From Hyphomicrobium sulfonivorans (GTDB taxonomy: Bacteria; Pseudomonadota; Alphaproteobacteria; Rhizobiales; Hyphomicrobiaceae): a stretch of DNA of 64,000 nucleotides. This document shows, piece after piece, positions 8,984 to 17,587 of the stretch (positions within the stretch are counted from its first letter, which is position 1; every line of letters begins with the position of its first letter). A program made the translations under genes and the position numbers. The notes under the pieces were generated by a model. The model was not told the origin of the DNA. It ran no database searches and worked only from the letters and a program-made list of their open reading frames with translations. The stretch is from the NCBI RefSeq assembly GCF_013306565.1, contig NZ_PZPO01000002.1, positions 570,501-634,500 on the forward strand, written 5' to 3'.

Positions 8984-9619
8984 ATGGCCACCCCGAGCGA
9001 AACCCGCAGCCAATATGGTTCGGAGCGTCTCATCACCTTCTCGGATGGCGTGATGGCGGTGGCGATCACGCTGCTTGTGCTCGATCTGAAGTTGCCCGAA
9101 GCGGCCAGTCAGGGAAGCCTGGCGGAGGCGCTGCCGGGGCTCGCAAGTGCACTGTGGTGCTATGCGCTGAGCTTCGTCGTCATCGGCGTGCTGTGGATGG
9201 CGCACCACAACCAGTTCGCCAACATTCCCCGCGTCGATGGCGGCTTGCTCTGGGTCAATCTCATCTTCCTGATGTGTGTTGTGCTGATCCCGTTCGTTAC
9301 CAGTTTGCTCAGCGGTCACGACGGCGCGCTGCCCACCATCTGCTATGCGGCAGTGCTGACCGCCAATTGCGTCATGCTTGCATTGATCTGGTGGTACGCG
9401 CGCAGGACGCCGGGTCTGATGGCGGCCGATGTATCGGAGCAGGATCGCAGCATGGGGTTGCTGGCGCCGCTGCTGGTTGCCGCCGTATTTGCTGGCTCTA
9501 TCGGCGTCGCATATGCGTTTGGCCCGACAGCCGGGCAATGGACATGGCTGCTGGCGGCAGGCGCCGGCTGGCTTGCCAACCGGCTGACATCAACGGATGC
9601 AAACGCCAACTTGGTGTGA
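8984..9619 (+). CDS. TMEM175-family (DUF1211) membrane protein
   Basis: 211 residues with six predicted membrane helices. The first helix carries the signature [20 protein letters not shown] (residues 19-38), which lines the pore in TMEM175 potassium channels. Other helices include [15 protein letters not shown] and [18 protein letters not shown]. Bacterial TMEM175 proteins form K+-permeable channels; this is the family expectation, not shown here. It starts 230 bases upstream of and divergent to the secreted cysteine-rich gene. It ends 140 bases before ruvB. Confidence 0.85.
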   Translation: MATPSETRSQYGSERLITFSDGVMAVAITLLVLDLKLPEAASQGSLAEALPGLASALWCYALSFVVIGVLWMAHHNQFANIPRVDGGLLWVNLIFLMCVVLIPFVTSLLSGHDGALPTICYAAVLTANCVMLALIWWYARRTPGLMAADVSEQDRSMGLLAPLLVAAVFAGSIGVAYAFGPTAGQWTWLLAAGAGWLANRLTSTDANANLV

Positions 9620-9759
9620 TGCCCTCATTGGCGGGGTGGCGTTCGCCGCATGGGCACGCCGCCGGCTTTGTGTCACTCGTGTATCCCGTCGAAGCGAACA
9701 CATCGCAGCGCACCGCCGCGACGCTTGACGGACTCCGCAAACCAGCGCAGGAACAAACC

Positions 9760-10824
9760 ATGACCGAGCGGCTCGTTTCCAGCGCCAAGCGCGATACCGA
9801 TCTGACCGAGGCGTCGTTGCGCCCGCAGGCCCTTGCTGAATTCATCGGGCAGGAGCAGGCACGCGCGAACCTCAGCGTCTTTATCCAGGCCGCGCGCAGT
9901 CGCGGTGAAGCGCTCGATCACGTGCTGTTTGCCGGTCCGCCTGGGCTGGGCAAGACCACACTGGCGCAGATCATGTCCAAGGAGCTGGGTGTAGGCTTCC
10001 GCGCCACGTCCGGTCCCGTCATTTCCAAGGCTGGCGATCTCGCCGCGCTGCTCACCAATCTTGAGGATCGCGACGTCCTCTTCATCGACGAGATCCATCG
10101 TCTCAGCCCGGCGGTGGAGGAAATTCTCTATCCCGCGATGGAGGATTTCCAGCTCGATCTCATCATCGGCGAAGGTCCGGCCGCGCGCTCTGTCCGCATC
10201 GATCTGGCGAAGTTCACACTGGTCGCGGCCACCACGCGCCTCGGCCTGCTGACCACGCCGCTGCGCGATCGTTTCGGCATTCCGGTGCGCCTCAATTTTT
10301 ACACCGTCGAAGAACTGGAGCGCGTGGTGACGCGCGGCGCCGGTGTGCTTGGTGCGCCGATCAACCCCGAGGGTGCACATGAGATCGCCCGTCGTGCGCG
10401 CGGTACGCCGCGCATCGCGGGGCGGCTGCTGCGCCGTGTGCGTGATTTCGCAGCCGTTGCGGGGCGCGACATCATCGATGCAACGCTGGCCGACAAGGCG
10501 CTCAACGCGCTTGAGGTCGATTCCGAAGGGCTGGATCCGCTGGATCGGCGCTATCTTTCCTGCATTGCGCGCACGCACGATGGTGGCCCGGTCGGCATCG
10601 ATACTCTCGCGGCCGCGCTGTCCGAGCCGCGAGACGCGCTGGAAGAAATCGTCGAGCCTTATCTGCTGCAGCAGGGCTTCATCAGTCGCACGCCGCGCGG
10701 GCGTATTGTCACGCTGAAAGCCTATAAGCATCTGGGCATGTCCGGGCCGCAACGCGCAGCCGTGCCAGACGATGATTTATTCGAGGGGCTGGACGAGGAC
10801 GACACCGGCCGCGAACACGGTTAA
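9760..10824 (+). CDS. ruvB: Holliday junction branch migration ATPase RuvB
   Basis: 354 residues from ATG 9760, with GCAGGAAC upstream; the frame is open much further 5' but without family sequence. Start [20 protein letters not shown], RuvB signature [19 protein letters not shown], Walker [10 protein letters not shown], Walker [10 protein letters not shown], sensor region AATTRLGLL, arginine finger region [11 protein letters not shown], and the C-terminal winged helix with [10 protein letters not shown]. RuvB drives branch migration with RuvA. In this genome it is separated from ruvCA by about 4.2 kb of membrane and secreted-protein genes, so it probably has its own promoter. Confidence 0.96.
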   Translation: MTERLVSSAKRDTDLTEASLRPQALAEFIGQEQARANLSVFIQAARSRGEALDHVLFAGPPGLGKTTLAQIMSKELGVGFRATSGPVISKAGDLAALLTNLEDRDVLFIDEIHRLSPAVEEILYPAMEDFQLDLIIGEGPAARSVRIDLAKFTLVAATTRLGLLTTPLRDRFGIPVRLNFYTVEELERVVTRGAGVLGAPINPEGAHEIARRARGTPRIAGRLLRRVRDFAAVAGRDIIDATLADKALNALEVDSEGLDPLDRRYLSCIARTHDGGPVGIDTLAAALSEPRDALEEIVEPYLLQQGFISRTPRGRIVTLKAYKHLGMSGPQRAAVPDDDLFEGLDEDDTGREHG

Positions 10825-10968
10825 CCCGGCGCCGCTCTTGCAGTTGCTGCACGGAATATCAACATTTGGTGCAGCATTTGCTGCGATAGCCCAGTTTTAG
10901 GGGCGTCGCTTTCGCCTGATCCCAAAACAAACATCTAGTCATACATAGTCACACAAAGAAAAAACCGC

Positions 10969-11880
10969 GTGATCACCCGCAGACAATTCTTCATGGGGTT
11001 CGGTGTGGCCGGACTGGCTGGCGCTGGCACCGGCGGGTACGCACTCGCTGAGTCATTCGGCAGCAACATCACGCGCTATCAAATGACGCCTCCGGGCTGG
11101 CCGCAGGATCTGCCGGTGCGACTGCTCATTCTCAGCGATCTGCATGCGTGCGATCCCTGGATGACCGCAGAGCGCATCGCGGGCATGGTTGAGCAGGTGA
11201 ACACGCTGCAGCCCGATTGCGTGCTGCTGCTGGGCGATTACGTGGCCGGCCATTCGATAGGGCGCTTTTCCAAACCGGTGCCGCATCGCGATTGGGCCAA
11301 CGCGCTGGCCGGCCTCAAGGCGCCGATGGGTGTGCACGCGGTGCTTGGCAATCACGACTGGTGGGAAGACTGGGATGTCGTTCGTCGCCGTCGTGGCCCG
11401 ACCAAGGCCGGCATCGCGCTGCAGGAAGCCGGCATCACCGTGCATGAAAACACGTGCGTGCGGCTGAACAAGAACGGACGCCACTTCTGGCTGGCGGGGC
11501 TCGGCGATCAGTGGGCATTTCCAAGTCACCGCGACGGCCGCCGTCATTTCGAGGGCACCGATGATCTGCCCGGCACGCTGGCTCAGGTGAGCGACGATGC
11601 GCCCATCATCATGATGGTGCACGAGCCTGACATTTTCGCGTCGATGCCCGCGCGTGTGTCGCTGACGCTCGCCGGTCATACTCACGGCGGGCAGGTGCGA
11701 CTGTTCGGCTATGCGCCGGTCGTTCCCTCACGCTTTGGCCAGCGCTATCTCTACGGCCATATCGTCGAAGACAATCGGCATATGATCGTTTCCGGTGGCT
11801 TGGGCTGCAGCGCGGTTCCTGTCCGGCTTGGCGCACCGCCTGAAATCGTTCAGATCGATCTCGGCACGGCTCAGCTTTGA
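10969..11880 (+). CDS. Tat-exported metallophosphoesterase (YaeI-like)
   Basis: 303 residues from a GTG at 10969. The N-terminus MITRRQFFMGFGVAGLAG is a twin-arginine signal, so the enzyme is probably exported folded or membrane-anchored. The binuclear metal motifs are SDLHACDP, GDYVAGH, GNHDWW, HEPD and GHTHGGQVRLF. E. coli YaeI is the closest known type, a phosphodiesterase of unknown natural substrate. The long loop at residues 140-165 (RRRRGPTKAGIAL) is family-like. It lies 140 bases after ruvB and 52 bases before ybgC on the same strand. Confidence 0.85.
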   Translation: MITRRQFFMGFGVAGLAGAGTGGYALAESFGSNITRYQMTPPGWPQDLPVRLLILSDLHACDPWMTAERIAGMVEQVNTLQPDCVLLLGDYVAGHSIGRFSKPVPHRDWANALAGLKAPMGVHAVLGNHDWWEDWDVVRRRRGPTKAGIALQEAGITVHENTCVRLNKNGRHFWLAGLGDQWAFPSHRDGRRHFEGTDDLPGTLAQVSDDAPIIMMVHEPDIFASMPARVSLTLAGHTHGGQVRLFGYAPVVPSRFGQRYLYGHIVEDNRHMIVSGGLGCSAVPVRLGAPPEIVQIDLGTAQL

Positions 11881-11932
11881 AGCGCGCGCAGTGTCGAAGA
11901 ATTCAAATGTTCGCATCCTGGATTGCCTGCCC

Positions 11933-12406
11933 ATGACAGACACAGCCCCGCGCACCTGGCCTGATCTCGGTGGTCGCCTGATAGAAATCGACGGTGCGCA
12001 GGCGCATGTTTTGCCGGTGCGCGTGTACTTCGAAGACACCGACTTTTCCGGCCTCGTCTATCACGCCAGCTATGTGCGCTGGTGCGAGCGGGGACGATCG
12101 GATTTCCTGCGTCTGCTGGGTGGCGATCATCGCCGTCTCATCGACGGATCGGGCGGAACAGAGCCCGCAGCGTTCGTCGTGCGCCGCATGACATTCGATT
12201 ATCTGAAGCCCGCCCGCATCGATGATTTGCTTGAGGTTGTGACGCGCGTGAAAGCCGTCGGTGCGGCAAGTCTGACGCTGTCACAGAGCGTTCAACGCAA
12301 CGGCGTGGTGTTGGTTGAGGCCGAAGTTACGGTCGTTTTGATTACTGTTTCCGGCAAGCCGTTGCGCATCTCGGGTGCGCTGCGCGAGGCCTTCAGCGGG
12401 GCCTGA
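11933..12406 (+). CDS. ybgC: YbgC-type acyl-CoA thioesterase
   Basis: 157 residues from ATG 11933. This is a hotdog-fold thioesterase with the signature VYFEDTDFSGLVYHASYVRW, which includes the catalytic Asp of the YbgC/4-HBT group, followed by CERGRSDFLR and FVVRRMTFDYLKPARIDD. YbgC hydrolyses short-chain acyl-CoA and is usually the first gene of the ybgC-tolQRAB-pal cluster. In this window no tol gene follows; a terminator-like hairpin and an HU gene come next. The upstream frame to 11795 overlaps the phosphoesterase gene and is not needed. Confidence 0.88.
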   Translation: MTDTAPRTWPDLGGRLIEIDGAQAHVLPVRVYFEDTDFSGLVYHASYVRWCERGRSDFLRLLGGDHRRLIDGSGGTEPAAFVVRRMTFDYLKPARIDDLLEVVTRVKAVGAASLTLSQSVQRNGVVLVEAEVTVVLITVSGKPLRISGALREAFSGA

Positions 12407-12430
12407 AACATGCCCTTCAGGACATGTTTT
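12407..12430 (+). terminator. Hairpin after ybgC
   Basis: AAACATG at 12406-12412 pairs with CATGTTT at 12423-12429 around a 10-base loop and runs into a short T tract. It begins at the ybgC stop codon and probably terminates that transcript. The stem is only 7 bp. Confidence 0.5.
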
Positions 12431-12570
12431 GCTACGCTTTCTGTGCCGCGGTGTGCAAAAACCGCTTGATTTCGGCCCTTATCCCGCATATTCGCGCTCG
12501 GCCCACCGCACATTGTGCGTGCATCACGTGTACTATGCCTGCGGCTGAACGATTCTCAAGGAACCAAGAG

Positions 12571-12960
12571 ATGGCTGAAAAGAAACCCGCTGCGAAGAAG
12601 GTTGCTGCGAAGGCTCCTGCAAAGGCAGCCGCTAAGACGGCTGCTGCCAAGGCGGCGCCTGCTGCAAAGGCAGCTGCGAAGGTCAACACGATCACGCTGC
12701 GCCAGATTGGTGCCAGCCTGGCGGAAACGCACGAACTGCCCAAGAAGCAGGGCATCGCAATGCTTGAGGAGCTCGTCGCTCTGGTCACCAAGCACCTCAA
12801 GAAGGGCGACAAGGTTCGCCTCGCCGGTCTCGGCGTTCTTCAGGTTCGCAAGCGTCCGGCACGCATGGGCCGCAACCCTGCGACCGGTGAATCGATCAAG
12901 ATCAAGGCTTCCAAGAAGGTGGCTTTCCGCGCCGCCAAGGAACTCAAAGAATCGATTTAA
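12571..12960 (+). CDS. HU-family DNA-binding protein with histone H1-like tail
   Basis: 129 residues from ATG 12571. Residues 1-38 are a low-complexity tail of Lys, Ala and Pro (MAEKKPAAKKVAAKAPAK and several AAK repeats) like the C-terminal tail of histone H1. Residues 39-129 are an HU domain: ITLRQIGASLAETHELPKKQ, KKGDKVRLAGLGVLQVRKR, and the DNA-intercalating RMGRNPATGESIKIKASK arm. Family members coat and compact the nucleoid. Upstream there is a weak promoter-like pair (TTGATT 12466, TATTCG 12489). It is a single gene ended by a terminator. Confidence 0.9.
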   Translation: MAEKKPAAKKVAAKAPAKAAAKTAAAKAAPAAKAAAKVNTITLRQIGASLAETHELPKKQGIAMLEELVALVTKHLKKGDKVRLAGLGVLQVRKRPARMGRNPATGESIKIKASKKVAFRAAKELKESI

Positions 12961-12982
12961 AGCCCAAAACTGGGGCTTTTCC
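12961..12982 (+). terminator. Terminator of the HU gene
   Basis: AGCCC at 12961-12965 pairs with GGGCT at 12973-12977 and is followed by TTT, starting directly after the HU stop codon. Confidence 0.65.
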
Positions 12983-13002
12983 TCAGCCTCACCGGGTTTC
13001 AG

Positions 13003-13040
13003 AACTGCGCGCCGATGCAACGCATCGGTGCGCAGTTTGC
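13003..13040. terminator. Long inverted repeat downstream of HU gene
   Basis: AACTGCGCGCCGATGC (13003-13018) is almost perfectly complementary to GCATCGGTGCGCAGTT (13022-13037) with a loop of a few bases, and TTTGCATTTT follows. It may be a second terminator or a stable RNA hairpin. Confidence 0.6.
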
Positions 13041-13236
13041 ATTTTGGGTGCAGCTAAGTTGCCCCGATGTGCACATCGCCATTGGCCCCAGCCTGCGGTG
13101 ACAATCACGCAGGGGATCCGCCCCATGCGCTCGCGCCGTTCATCTGCTGCGCGCCTGAGTGGTTACCAAAGTGTTGCCATCAGTGCGCCATAGAATGGGC
13201 GAATCAAGAACAGCCAATCAGCACCTGAGAGGTGAC

Positions 13237-13527
13237 ATGTCCGAGAAGACCATGCTTGTCGTGCCTGGCAAGAAGCTCACCGTCCCGCGAGTGTTGAAAC
13301 GCACGCTGCAGGTTGCGGCAGCGGTGGCGCTGACATCCGGTGTCGCGCTGGCAATTCTGATCGGCAACGGCCTGCTGGTTCCGAAAGGGCGGCTGCTGCA
13401 AGGCTGGGACGCGTGGATCGCATTCATCAACCGCACCGACATCCTGGCCACGATGGTGCTGACGGCGTTGGTCACGCTGTGGTTCGTGTACTGGCAGCGC
13501 GATCACGAGCGTGGTGATCGCAAGTAG
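13237..13527 (+). CDS. Small membrane protein, unknown
   Basis: 96 residues from ATG 13237, which has GAGAGGTGAC just upstream; the frame is open to 13159. There are two membrane segments, VAAAVALTSGVALAILIGNG near residues 25-44 and ILATMVLTALVTLWFVYW near 68-85, with a basic, charged C-terminus RDHERGDRK. No family is recognised. It stands alone between the HU terminators and a convergent secreted-protein gene. Confidence 0.65.
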   Translation: MSEKTMLVVPGKKLTVPRVLKRTLQVAAAVALTSGVALAILIGNGLLVPKGRLLQGWDAWIAFINRTDILATMVLTALVTLWFVYWQRDHERGDRK

Positions 13528-13654
13528 GCTTCTAGGCCCTTGGGTGCCCGTGCCGTGTGCGTAGTGCCGGCTGCGATTATGGCCCCCTCAAAAGAAAATG
13601 GAGGACGCAGCGCTTGCCACGTCCCCCATTTAATACCGGACTGCTTAGTGCCGA

Positions 13655-14026
13655 TTAATTGCAGCAGCAGCGCTTGCGGTAGTGCTTGACGGTGGAGACG
13701 GTGCGGTAAGAGCGAACGCGCTCATACGTCACCTTCTTCACAACCGACACGGTCGGCTGCTGAACGGCAACGTTGCGATAGAACTTGCGGCAGCCGCAGC
13801 GGTCGGTGAAAGCCTTCTTCACCCAGACGGTGCGGTAAGAACGGACGCGCTCATAGGTGACGCGCGGAACAACCGTTTCAACCGGCTGACGATACTGAAC
13901 GCGCTTGGCGACAGTGCAGCAGTCGCCGCCGCGATGGAACAGGCCAGCTTCGGCCGACGTCGTTGCTACCATGCTCGCACCAGCAAGCGTACCGGCTGCA
14001 ACCAGAACTCCAAGAAGCCCACGCAT
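13655..14026 (-). CDS. Secreted repeat protein with cysteine-rich tail, unknown
   Basis: 123 residues from ATG 14026. The signal peptide MRGLLGVLVAAGTLAGASMV ends at about TSAEAG. The mature chain has two repeats about 43 residues apart, each containing VTYERVRSYRTV followed by a basic stretch and cysteines (TDRCGCRKFY in the first, RKRCCCN at the C-terminus), plus CC near residue 37. The rich Arg/Tyr/Cys composition suggests a small disulfide-linked envelope protein. No family is recognised. Confidence 0.7.
   Translation of the reverse strand: MRGLLGVLVAAGTLAGASMVATTSAEAGLFHRGGDCCTVAKRVQYRQPVETVVPRVTYERVRSYRTVWVKKAFTDRCGCRKFYRNVAVQQPTVSVVKKVTYERVRSYRTVSTVKHYRKRCCCN
13697..13861. repeat. Direct DNA repeat inside the secreted-protein gene
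   Basis: Positions 13697-13732 and 13826-13861 share the core GACGGTGCGGTAAGA and, after two to four variable bases, ACGCGCTCATA. The offset is 129 bases (43 codons), so both copies are read in the same frame. This shows internal duplication rather than chance codon use. Confidence 0.85.
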
Positions 14027-14888
14027 TAGAAAAACTCCCAATTCACCCACAAATGATTTCGATTGTCCGACATTCGGTGTTTCCGATCTGCGTCGAACGG
14101 CACGGGAAAAGGAATAACCCCGGTGTTTGTAAAAAACGGTTAGCCGCAAAAACAAAGCTAATCCATTTTCGGTTATGGTTAATCGAGTGCGGATTTGATT
14201 ATTCGCCACGTGTCAAAATGAGCTGAAAATCCCATAGTAACTATTGGTTTGCTGGTTGAATATGCAGAAATAGATGCTTTTGATGCAAATCGCTATGCCA
14301 GCTAACGGATGGGTTATTTGTCTTGCCATTAAATAAATCCAGTGGCATGTGCAGGGGTTAAAAAGCGAAAAGAAATGGCGCCCCATTTCGCATCAGAAAA
14401 TGCCGATATTTTATTTTTTGTGGCGCGCGATTGATATTCAGCTCGCAAAGTGACGTCGCTGGTGCCCGCCGACGGGGATAACTGTTCAAAAAAATAGACG
14501 CGGGCTGTTTGGCGAGGCGTTGCTCACGGCAGCTTCGGTCCGCAGATGCCGGCGGGCGCTGCCTGCCGTGCAAGGGCAGCACCGCGAGCGGCGTGCCAGC
14601 TGGCGGGCGCTACGAGAATGCCATCCGAATAGCCTTCTGGCGGCGCGCTGCCGTTGCTGCAGTGGGGAAGGGCTGGCTCTTCCTTCGAACTGTCTCGGGT
14701 CTGTCGACGAAGTGGGAAGCTCGCGCCGCGCTTTCCGCGGCTTCGATAAAGAAAGCTGCTCACCCTTCAGGAACGGCTATCCAGCGCCAGCAATGAGCGT
14801 GATGGGCAGCATGCAGCTCCCAGCCAGCTACAGGGGCGCTACTAGCCACGCTATTTGTGAGATACGGGGGGTTAGCCAACTCAGCGGT
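14027..14888. other. Intergenic stretch without a convincing gene
   Basis: This 862-base spacer separates two minus-strand genes. Its right-hand part is GC-rich and its left part (14040-14420) is AT-rich, with short runs of A and T. Open frames exist on both strands across 14500-14900, but they lack ribosome sites and have shadow-like composition. The AT-rich part directly upstream of the gene at 14026 probably holds its promoter and leader. I see no tRNA or clear terminator. Confidence 0.5.
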
Positions 14889-15614
14889 TCAGCGGCAGAG
14901 CTCGCTATGCTCGGCGTCTTTGCTGAGCACCTGGCCGATTGGATCGATGGCGCCGGTTTCGGCGACCTCCAGCGGCTCGGTGCAACGCCAAGCCGAAAGC
15001 ACCTTCGGCGGCGCCATTACGGCATCCTTCTTCACCGGCAGCGTTGGTATGGCTGCGGGCACCATCACAGAGGCGGTGATGGCGGCGGCCGTGCCCGGCC
15101 GTGTGGCAGGCGTCGGCCGCGGTGCGATCGGCGTCATCTCGGCCTTGGCCTTGGCGTAGCACTGATCCAGATAAGCGCAGCGGCGCTTGGCGGATGGATG
15201 CGTATCGGTTTCGGGCGCGCCCTCGAAGCTGTCGCACACCTGCGCGAGCCCCTTACGGTCCAGCCAGCCCTCGCGCACGCCCTGATTTACCGCGTAGCAA
15301 TCGGCATCGAGCTCGGAATCGCCGACCTGAATGTGCCCGCACTCGTGCTTGAACACGAACAGACGCACCTGCGGTGGCTGCTTGTTGAGCATGAAGGGAT
15401 TGAGGATCAGCACTGTTTCACCGGCACCACCCTCGCTGGGCAGGTTCCGGTCGATCATAATATCGGCGTTGCCACACGAAACCTTGCGCCCGGCCAGCGT
15501 GACGCTGCGGCCGACCCACTCCTCAGCCTGGGCTGAAACAGTGAAGGGCGCTGCGGCCTGGCCGACGGTGGCAAGGCAGAGCCAAGCCGCTGTGAGACGA
15601 AGTAGGTTACGCAA
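14889..15614 (-). CDS. Putative secreted zinc metallopeptidase (HECGH motif)
   Basis: 241 residues from a TTG at 15614, chosen because GGGAAGA lies 8 bases upstream and it gives a signal peptide (LRLTAAWLCLATVGQAAA). The metal site is FVFKHECGHIQVG (H90, E91, H94), followed by SELDADCYAV (E101), which fits an HExxH plus downstream Glu zinc peptidase. Cysteines and a Pro/Ala-rich C-terminal half (TPIAPRPTPATRPGTAAA) follow. It is probably periplasmic. No named family is recognised, and the C-terminal 90 residues look like a linker or anchor. Confidence 0.7.
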   Translation of the reverse strand: MRNLLRLTAAWLCLATVGQAAAPFTVSAQAEEWVGRSVTLAGRKVSCGNADIMIDRNLPSEGGAGETVLILNPFMLNKQPPQVRLFVFKHECGHIQVGDSELDADCYAVNQGVREGWLDRKGLAQVCDSFEGAPETDTHPSAKRRCAYLDQCYAKAKAEMTPIAPRPTPATRPGTAAAITASVMVPAAIPTLPVKKDAVMAPPKVLSAWRCTEPLEVAETGAIDPIGQVLSKDAEHSELCR

Positions 15615-15862
15615 CTTGCCATCTTCCCAGGTTGCTCGGCCCCCCGGCTTCCCTCGGTGCCGGAGAATAGGTGGCGGATTTAGCCCGAATTTGGACGGGC
15701 TATCGCGCTGCACCCGCGATGTTGGTGAAGAGTTTAGGCCGCAGGCTGCCAACAAATGATGGATGGAGCCCCAAAGGCCCTGAAAAAGCGCGTGGCATCC
15801 ACAACCGGACGCGCTAACCATATTGCGCGATAAGTCCACCCGGCGGAGCAGGGATACGACGG

Positions 15863-16519
15863 ATGACGAGCCAAAAGGACGCCAACGGCATCGATCTCGA
15901 CATCAGGGACGCCATGGAGGGGCACGAGCGCTTCCGCCAGCAATTCGAACGCGACCGCTACTTTTATCAAAACCTTGCCAACCGTAAGCAGAAGCCCCGG
16001 TTGCTGTGGATCGGATGCGCCGATAGCCGCGTCGTGCCTGCAACCATCACCAGCTCAGATCCCGGCGAGCTGTTCGAGATCCGCAACATCGCCAATGTCG
16101 TCCCGCCGTCCGATGCCGCCGATGACACCATCGGGGCCGCGATCGAATATGGCGTCGGCCATTTAGGCATCGACGATATCGTCGTATGCGGACACACGGG
16201 GTGCGGCGGCGTCGCCGCACTTCTTGAGGAAGTGGTGCCCGGCCGCGAAGCGCATCTGGGCCGTTGGTTGGAGTTTACACGCCCGGCGCACCAGCTTATC
16301 GAGGCGGCCCGCGTGCCGGCCGAGGAACGGCTGACCGCAACCATCAAGGCGCATGTGCAATTCCAGCTCGACAATCTGATGACGTACGACATCGTCCGTG
16401 AAGCCGTTGAGGCGGGCACGCTGAACATCCACGGCTGGATTTATGACATGCAGGATGGCTCGCTTTCCGCCTACGATGCCGGCGCTGGCGGCTGGCGTGG
16501 TCTGCTGGACGAATTCTGA
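15863..16519 (+). CDS. Beta-class carbonic anhydrase
   Basis: 218 residues. The zinc ligands and the Asp-Arg dyad are visible: CADSR (C52, D54, R56) and GHTGCGG (H111, C114), with EIRNIANVV between them. The enzyme interconverts CO2 and bicarbonate in the cytoplasm. The length is typical of the can/cynT group. It has no signal peptide. It is followed 15 bases later by the asparaginase gene on the same strand, so the two are probably cotranscribed. Confidence 0.93.
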   Translation: MTSQKDANGIDLDIRDAMEGHERFRQQFERDRYFYQNLANRKQKPRLLWIGCADSRVVPATITSSDPGELFEIRNIANVVPPSDAADDTIGAAIEYGVGHLGIDDIVVCGHTGCGGVAALLEEVVPGREAHLGRWLEFTRPAHQLIEAARVPAEERLTATIKAHVQFQLDNLMTYDIVREAVEAGTLNIHGWIYDMQDGSLSAYDAGAGGWRGLLDEF

Positions 16520-16534
16520 GGCATTATCTCCGGC

Positions 16535-17548
16535 ATGACCGTTGATCCCGTTCTGATTGAAGTTACGCGTGGCCCGCTGGTCGAGAGCCGCCATCGCGGC
16601 GCCGTAGCGCTGGCGTCGTCGTCCGGCGCGCTGGCGCTGAGCCTCGGCGATGTGACAAGCCCGGTTTATCCGCGTTCAGCTGTCAAAGCTTTGCAAGCGC
16701 TGCCGCTGATCGAAACCGGCACGGCGGATCGCTTCGGTTTCGGTCCCGCCGAAATCGCCATCGCGTGCGGCTCGCACGTCGGGTCGGAGCGGCACACGCA
16801 TCTCGCCGCTGCCATGCTGGAGCGCGCGGGTCTCAATCCCGATGCGCTCGGCTGTGGCGCCCATGCGCCGCTCGGTGCGGCCGCTGCGCGTGAGTTGATC
16901 GCGGCCGGGCAGCAGCCGACGCAGCTGCATAACAATTGCTCCGGCAAGCACGCGGGCATGTTGGCTACCGCAGTGCATATGGGCGAAGCCACCGCGTGCT
17001 ACTGCAATGTCGATCATCCGGTGCAGCAGCGCGTTCACAGCGCGATGGCCGAGATTTCCGGATTGCCGCTGGGCGCTGATGTGCGCGGCACCGATGGCTG
17101 CTCGGTTCCCAACTGGGCTATGCCGCTTTCCGCCATGGCGCGCATGTTCGCCCGTCTCGGAAGCGGCGAAGGCATGGACGCTGATCGCCGGGCTGCGCTG
17201 TTGCGCATCCTCGATGCGTGCTGGCAATTTCCGGAAATGGTGGCGGGCAAAAACCGCGCCGACACCGTCGTCATGCGCGCGCTGCCGGGCAAGGTGTTCA
17301 TGAAGACCGGCGCGGAGGGCGTTTATTGCGGCGCGTTTCCGGAGCTTGGGCTCGGCTTCGCGCTGAAGATCGATGACGGCGCCAAGCGCGCCGCGTCCGG
17401 TGCCGCGATGGCGCTGGTGGAGCGGCTATATCCGTCAGCGCGCGGACTGATGCCGGTTGGCGGCATCAAGACATGGCATGGTGTTGAAGTGGGTGAAGTT
17501 CGCTCGTCGGCATACTTCGAAGACGCGCTCGCTGGCTTGAAACTCTGA
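16535..17548 (+). CDS. Asparaginase, Rhizobium etli type II family
   Basis: 337 residues. It belongs to the metal-binding asparaginase II group rather than the classic E. coli fold. The expected residues are seen: YPRSAVKALQAL (Ser and Lys of the first dyad), CGSHVGSERH (second Ser), NNCSGKHAGM (zinc Cys and Lys), GTDGCSVPN (second zinc Cys) and GKVFMKTGAEGVYCG (catalytic Lys). It hydrolyses L-asparagine to aspartate and ammonia. It starts 15 bases after the carbonic anhydrase stop. It has no signal peptide. Confidence 0.87.
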   Translation: MTVDPVLIEVTRGPLVESRHRGAVALASSSGALALSLGDVTSPVYPRSAVKALQALPLIETGTADRFGFGPAEIAIACGSHVGSERHTHLAAAMLERAGLNPDALGCGAHAPLGAAAARELIAAGQQPTQLHNNCSGKHAGMLATAVHMGEATACYCNVDHPVQQRVHSAMAEISGLPLGADVRGTDGCSVPNWAMPLSAMARMFARLGSGEGMDADRRAALLRILDACWQFPEMVAGKNRADTVVMRALPGKVFMKTGAEGVYCGAFPELGLGFALKIDDGAKRAASGAAMALVERLYPSARGLMPVGGIKTWHGVEVGEVRSSAYFEDALAGLKL

Positions 17549-17587
17549 TGGCCGATTGCGCGCCGAAGAGATGCAGAGCGCCTTCAC

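Noticed and set aside
9154-9759. Open frame extending ruvB far upstream
   Set aside because: It overlaps the TMEM175-like gene in another frame; the RuvB family start MTERLVSS at 9760 is clear.
14520-15536. Long open frame on the plus strand of about 340 codons opposite the zinc-peptidase gene
   Set aside because: Composition is low-complexity, there is no ribosome site, and it is antisense to a better gene with signal peptide and HECGH motif.
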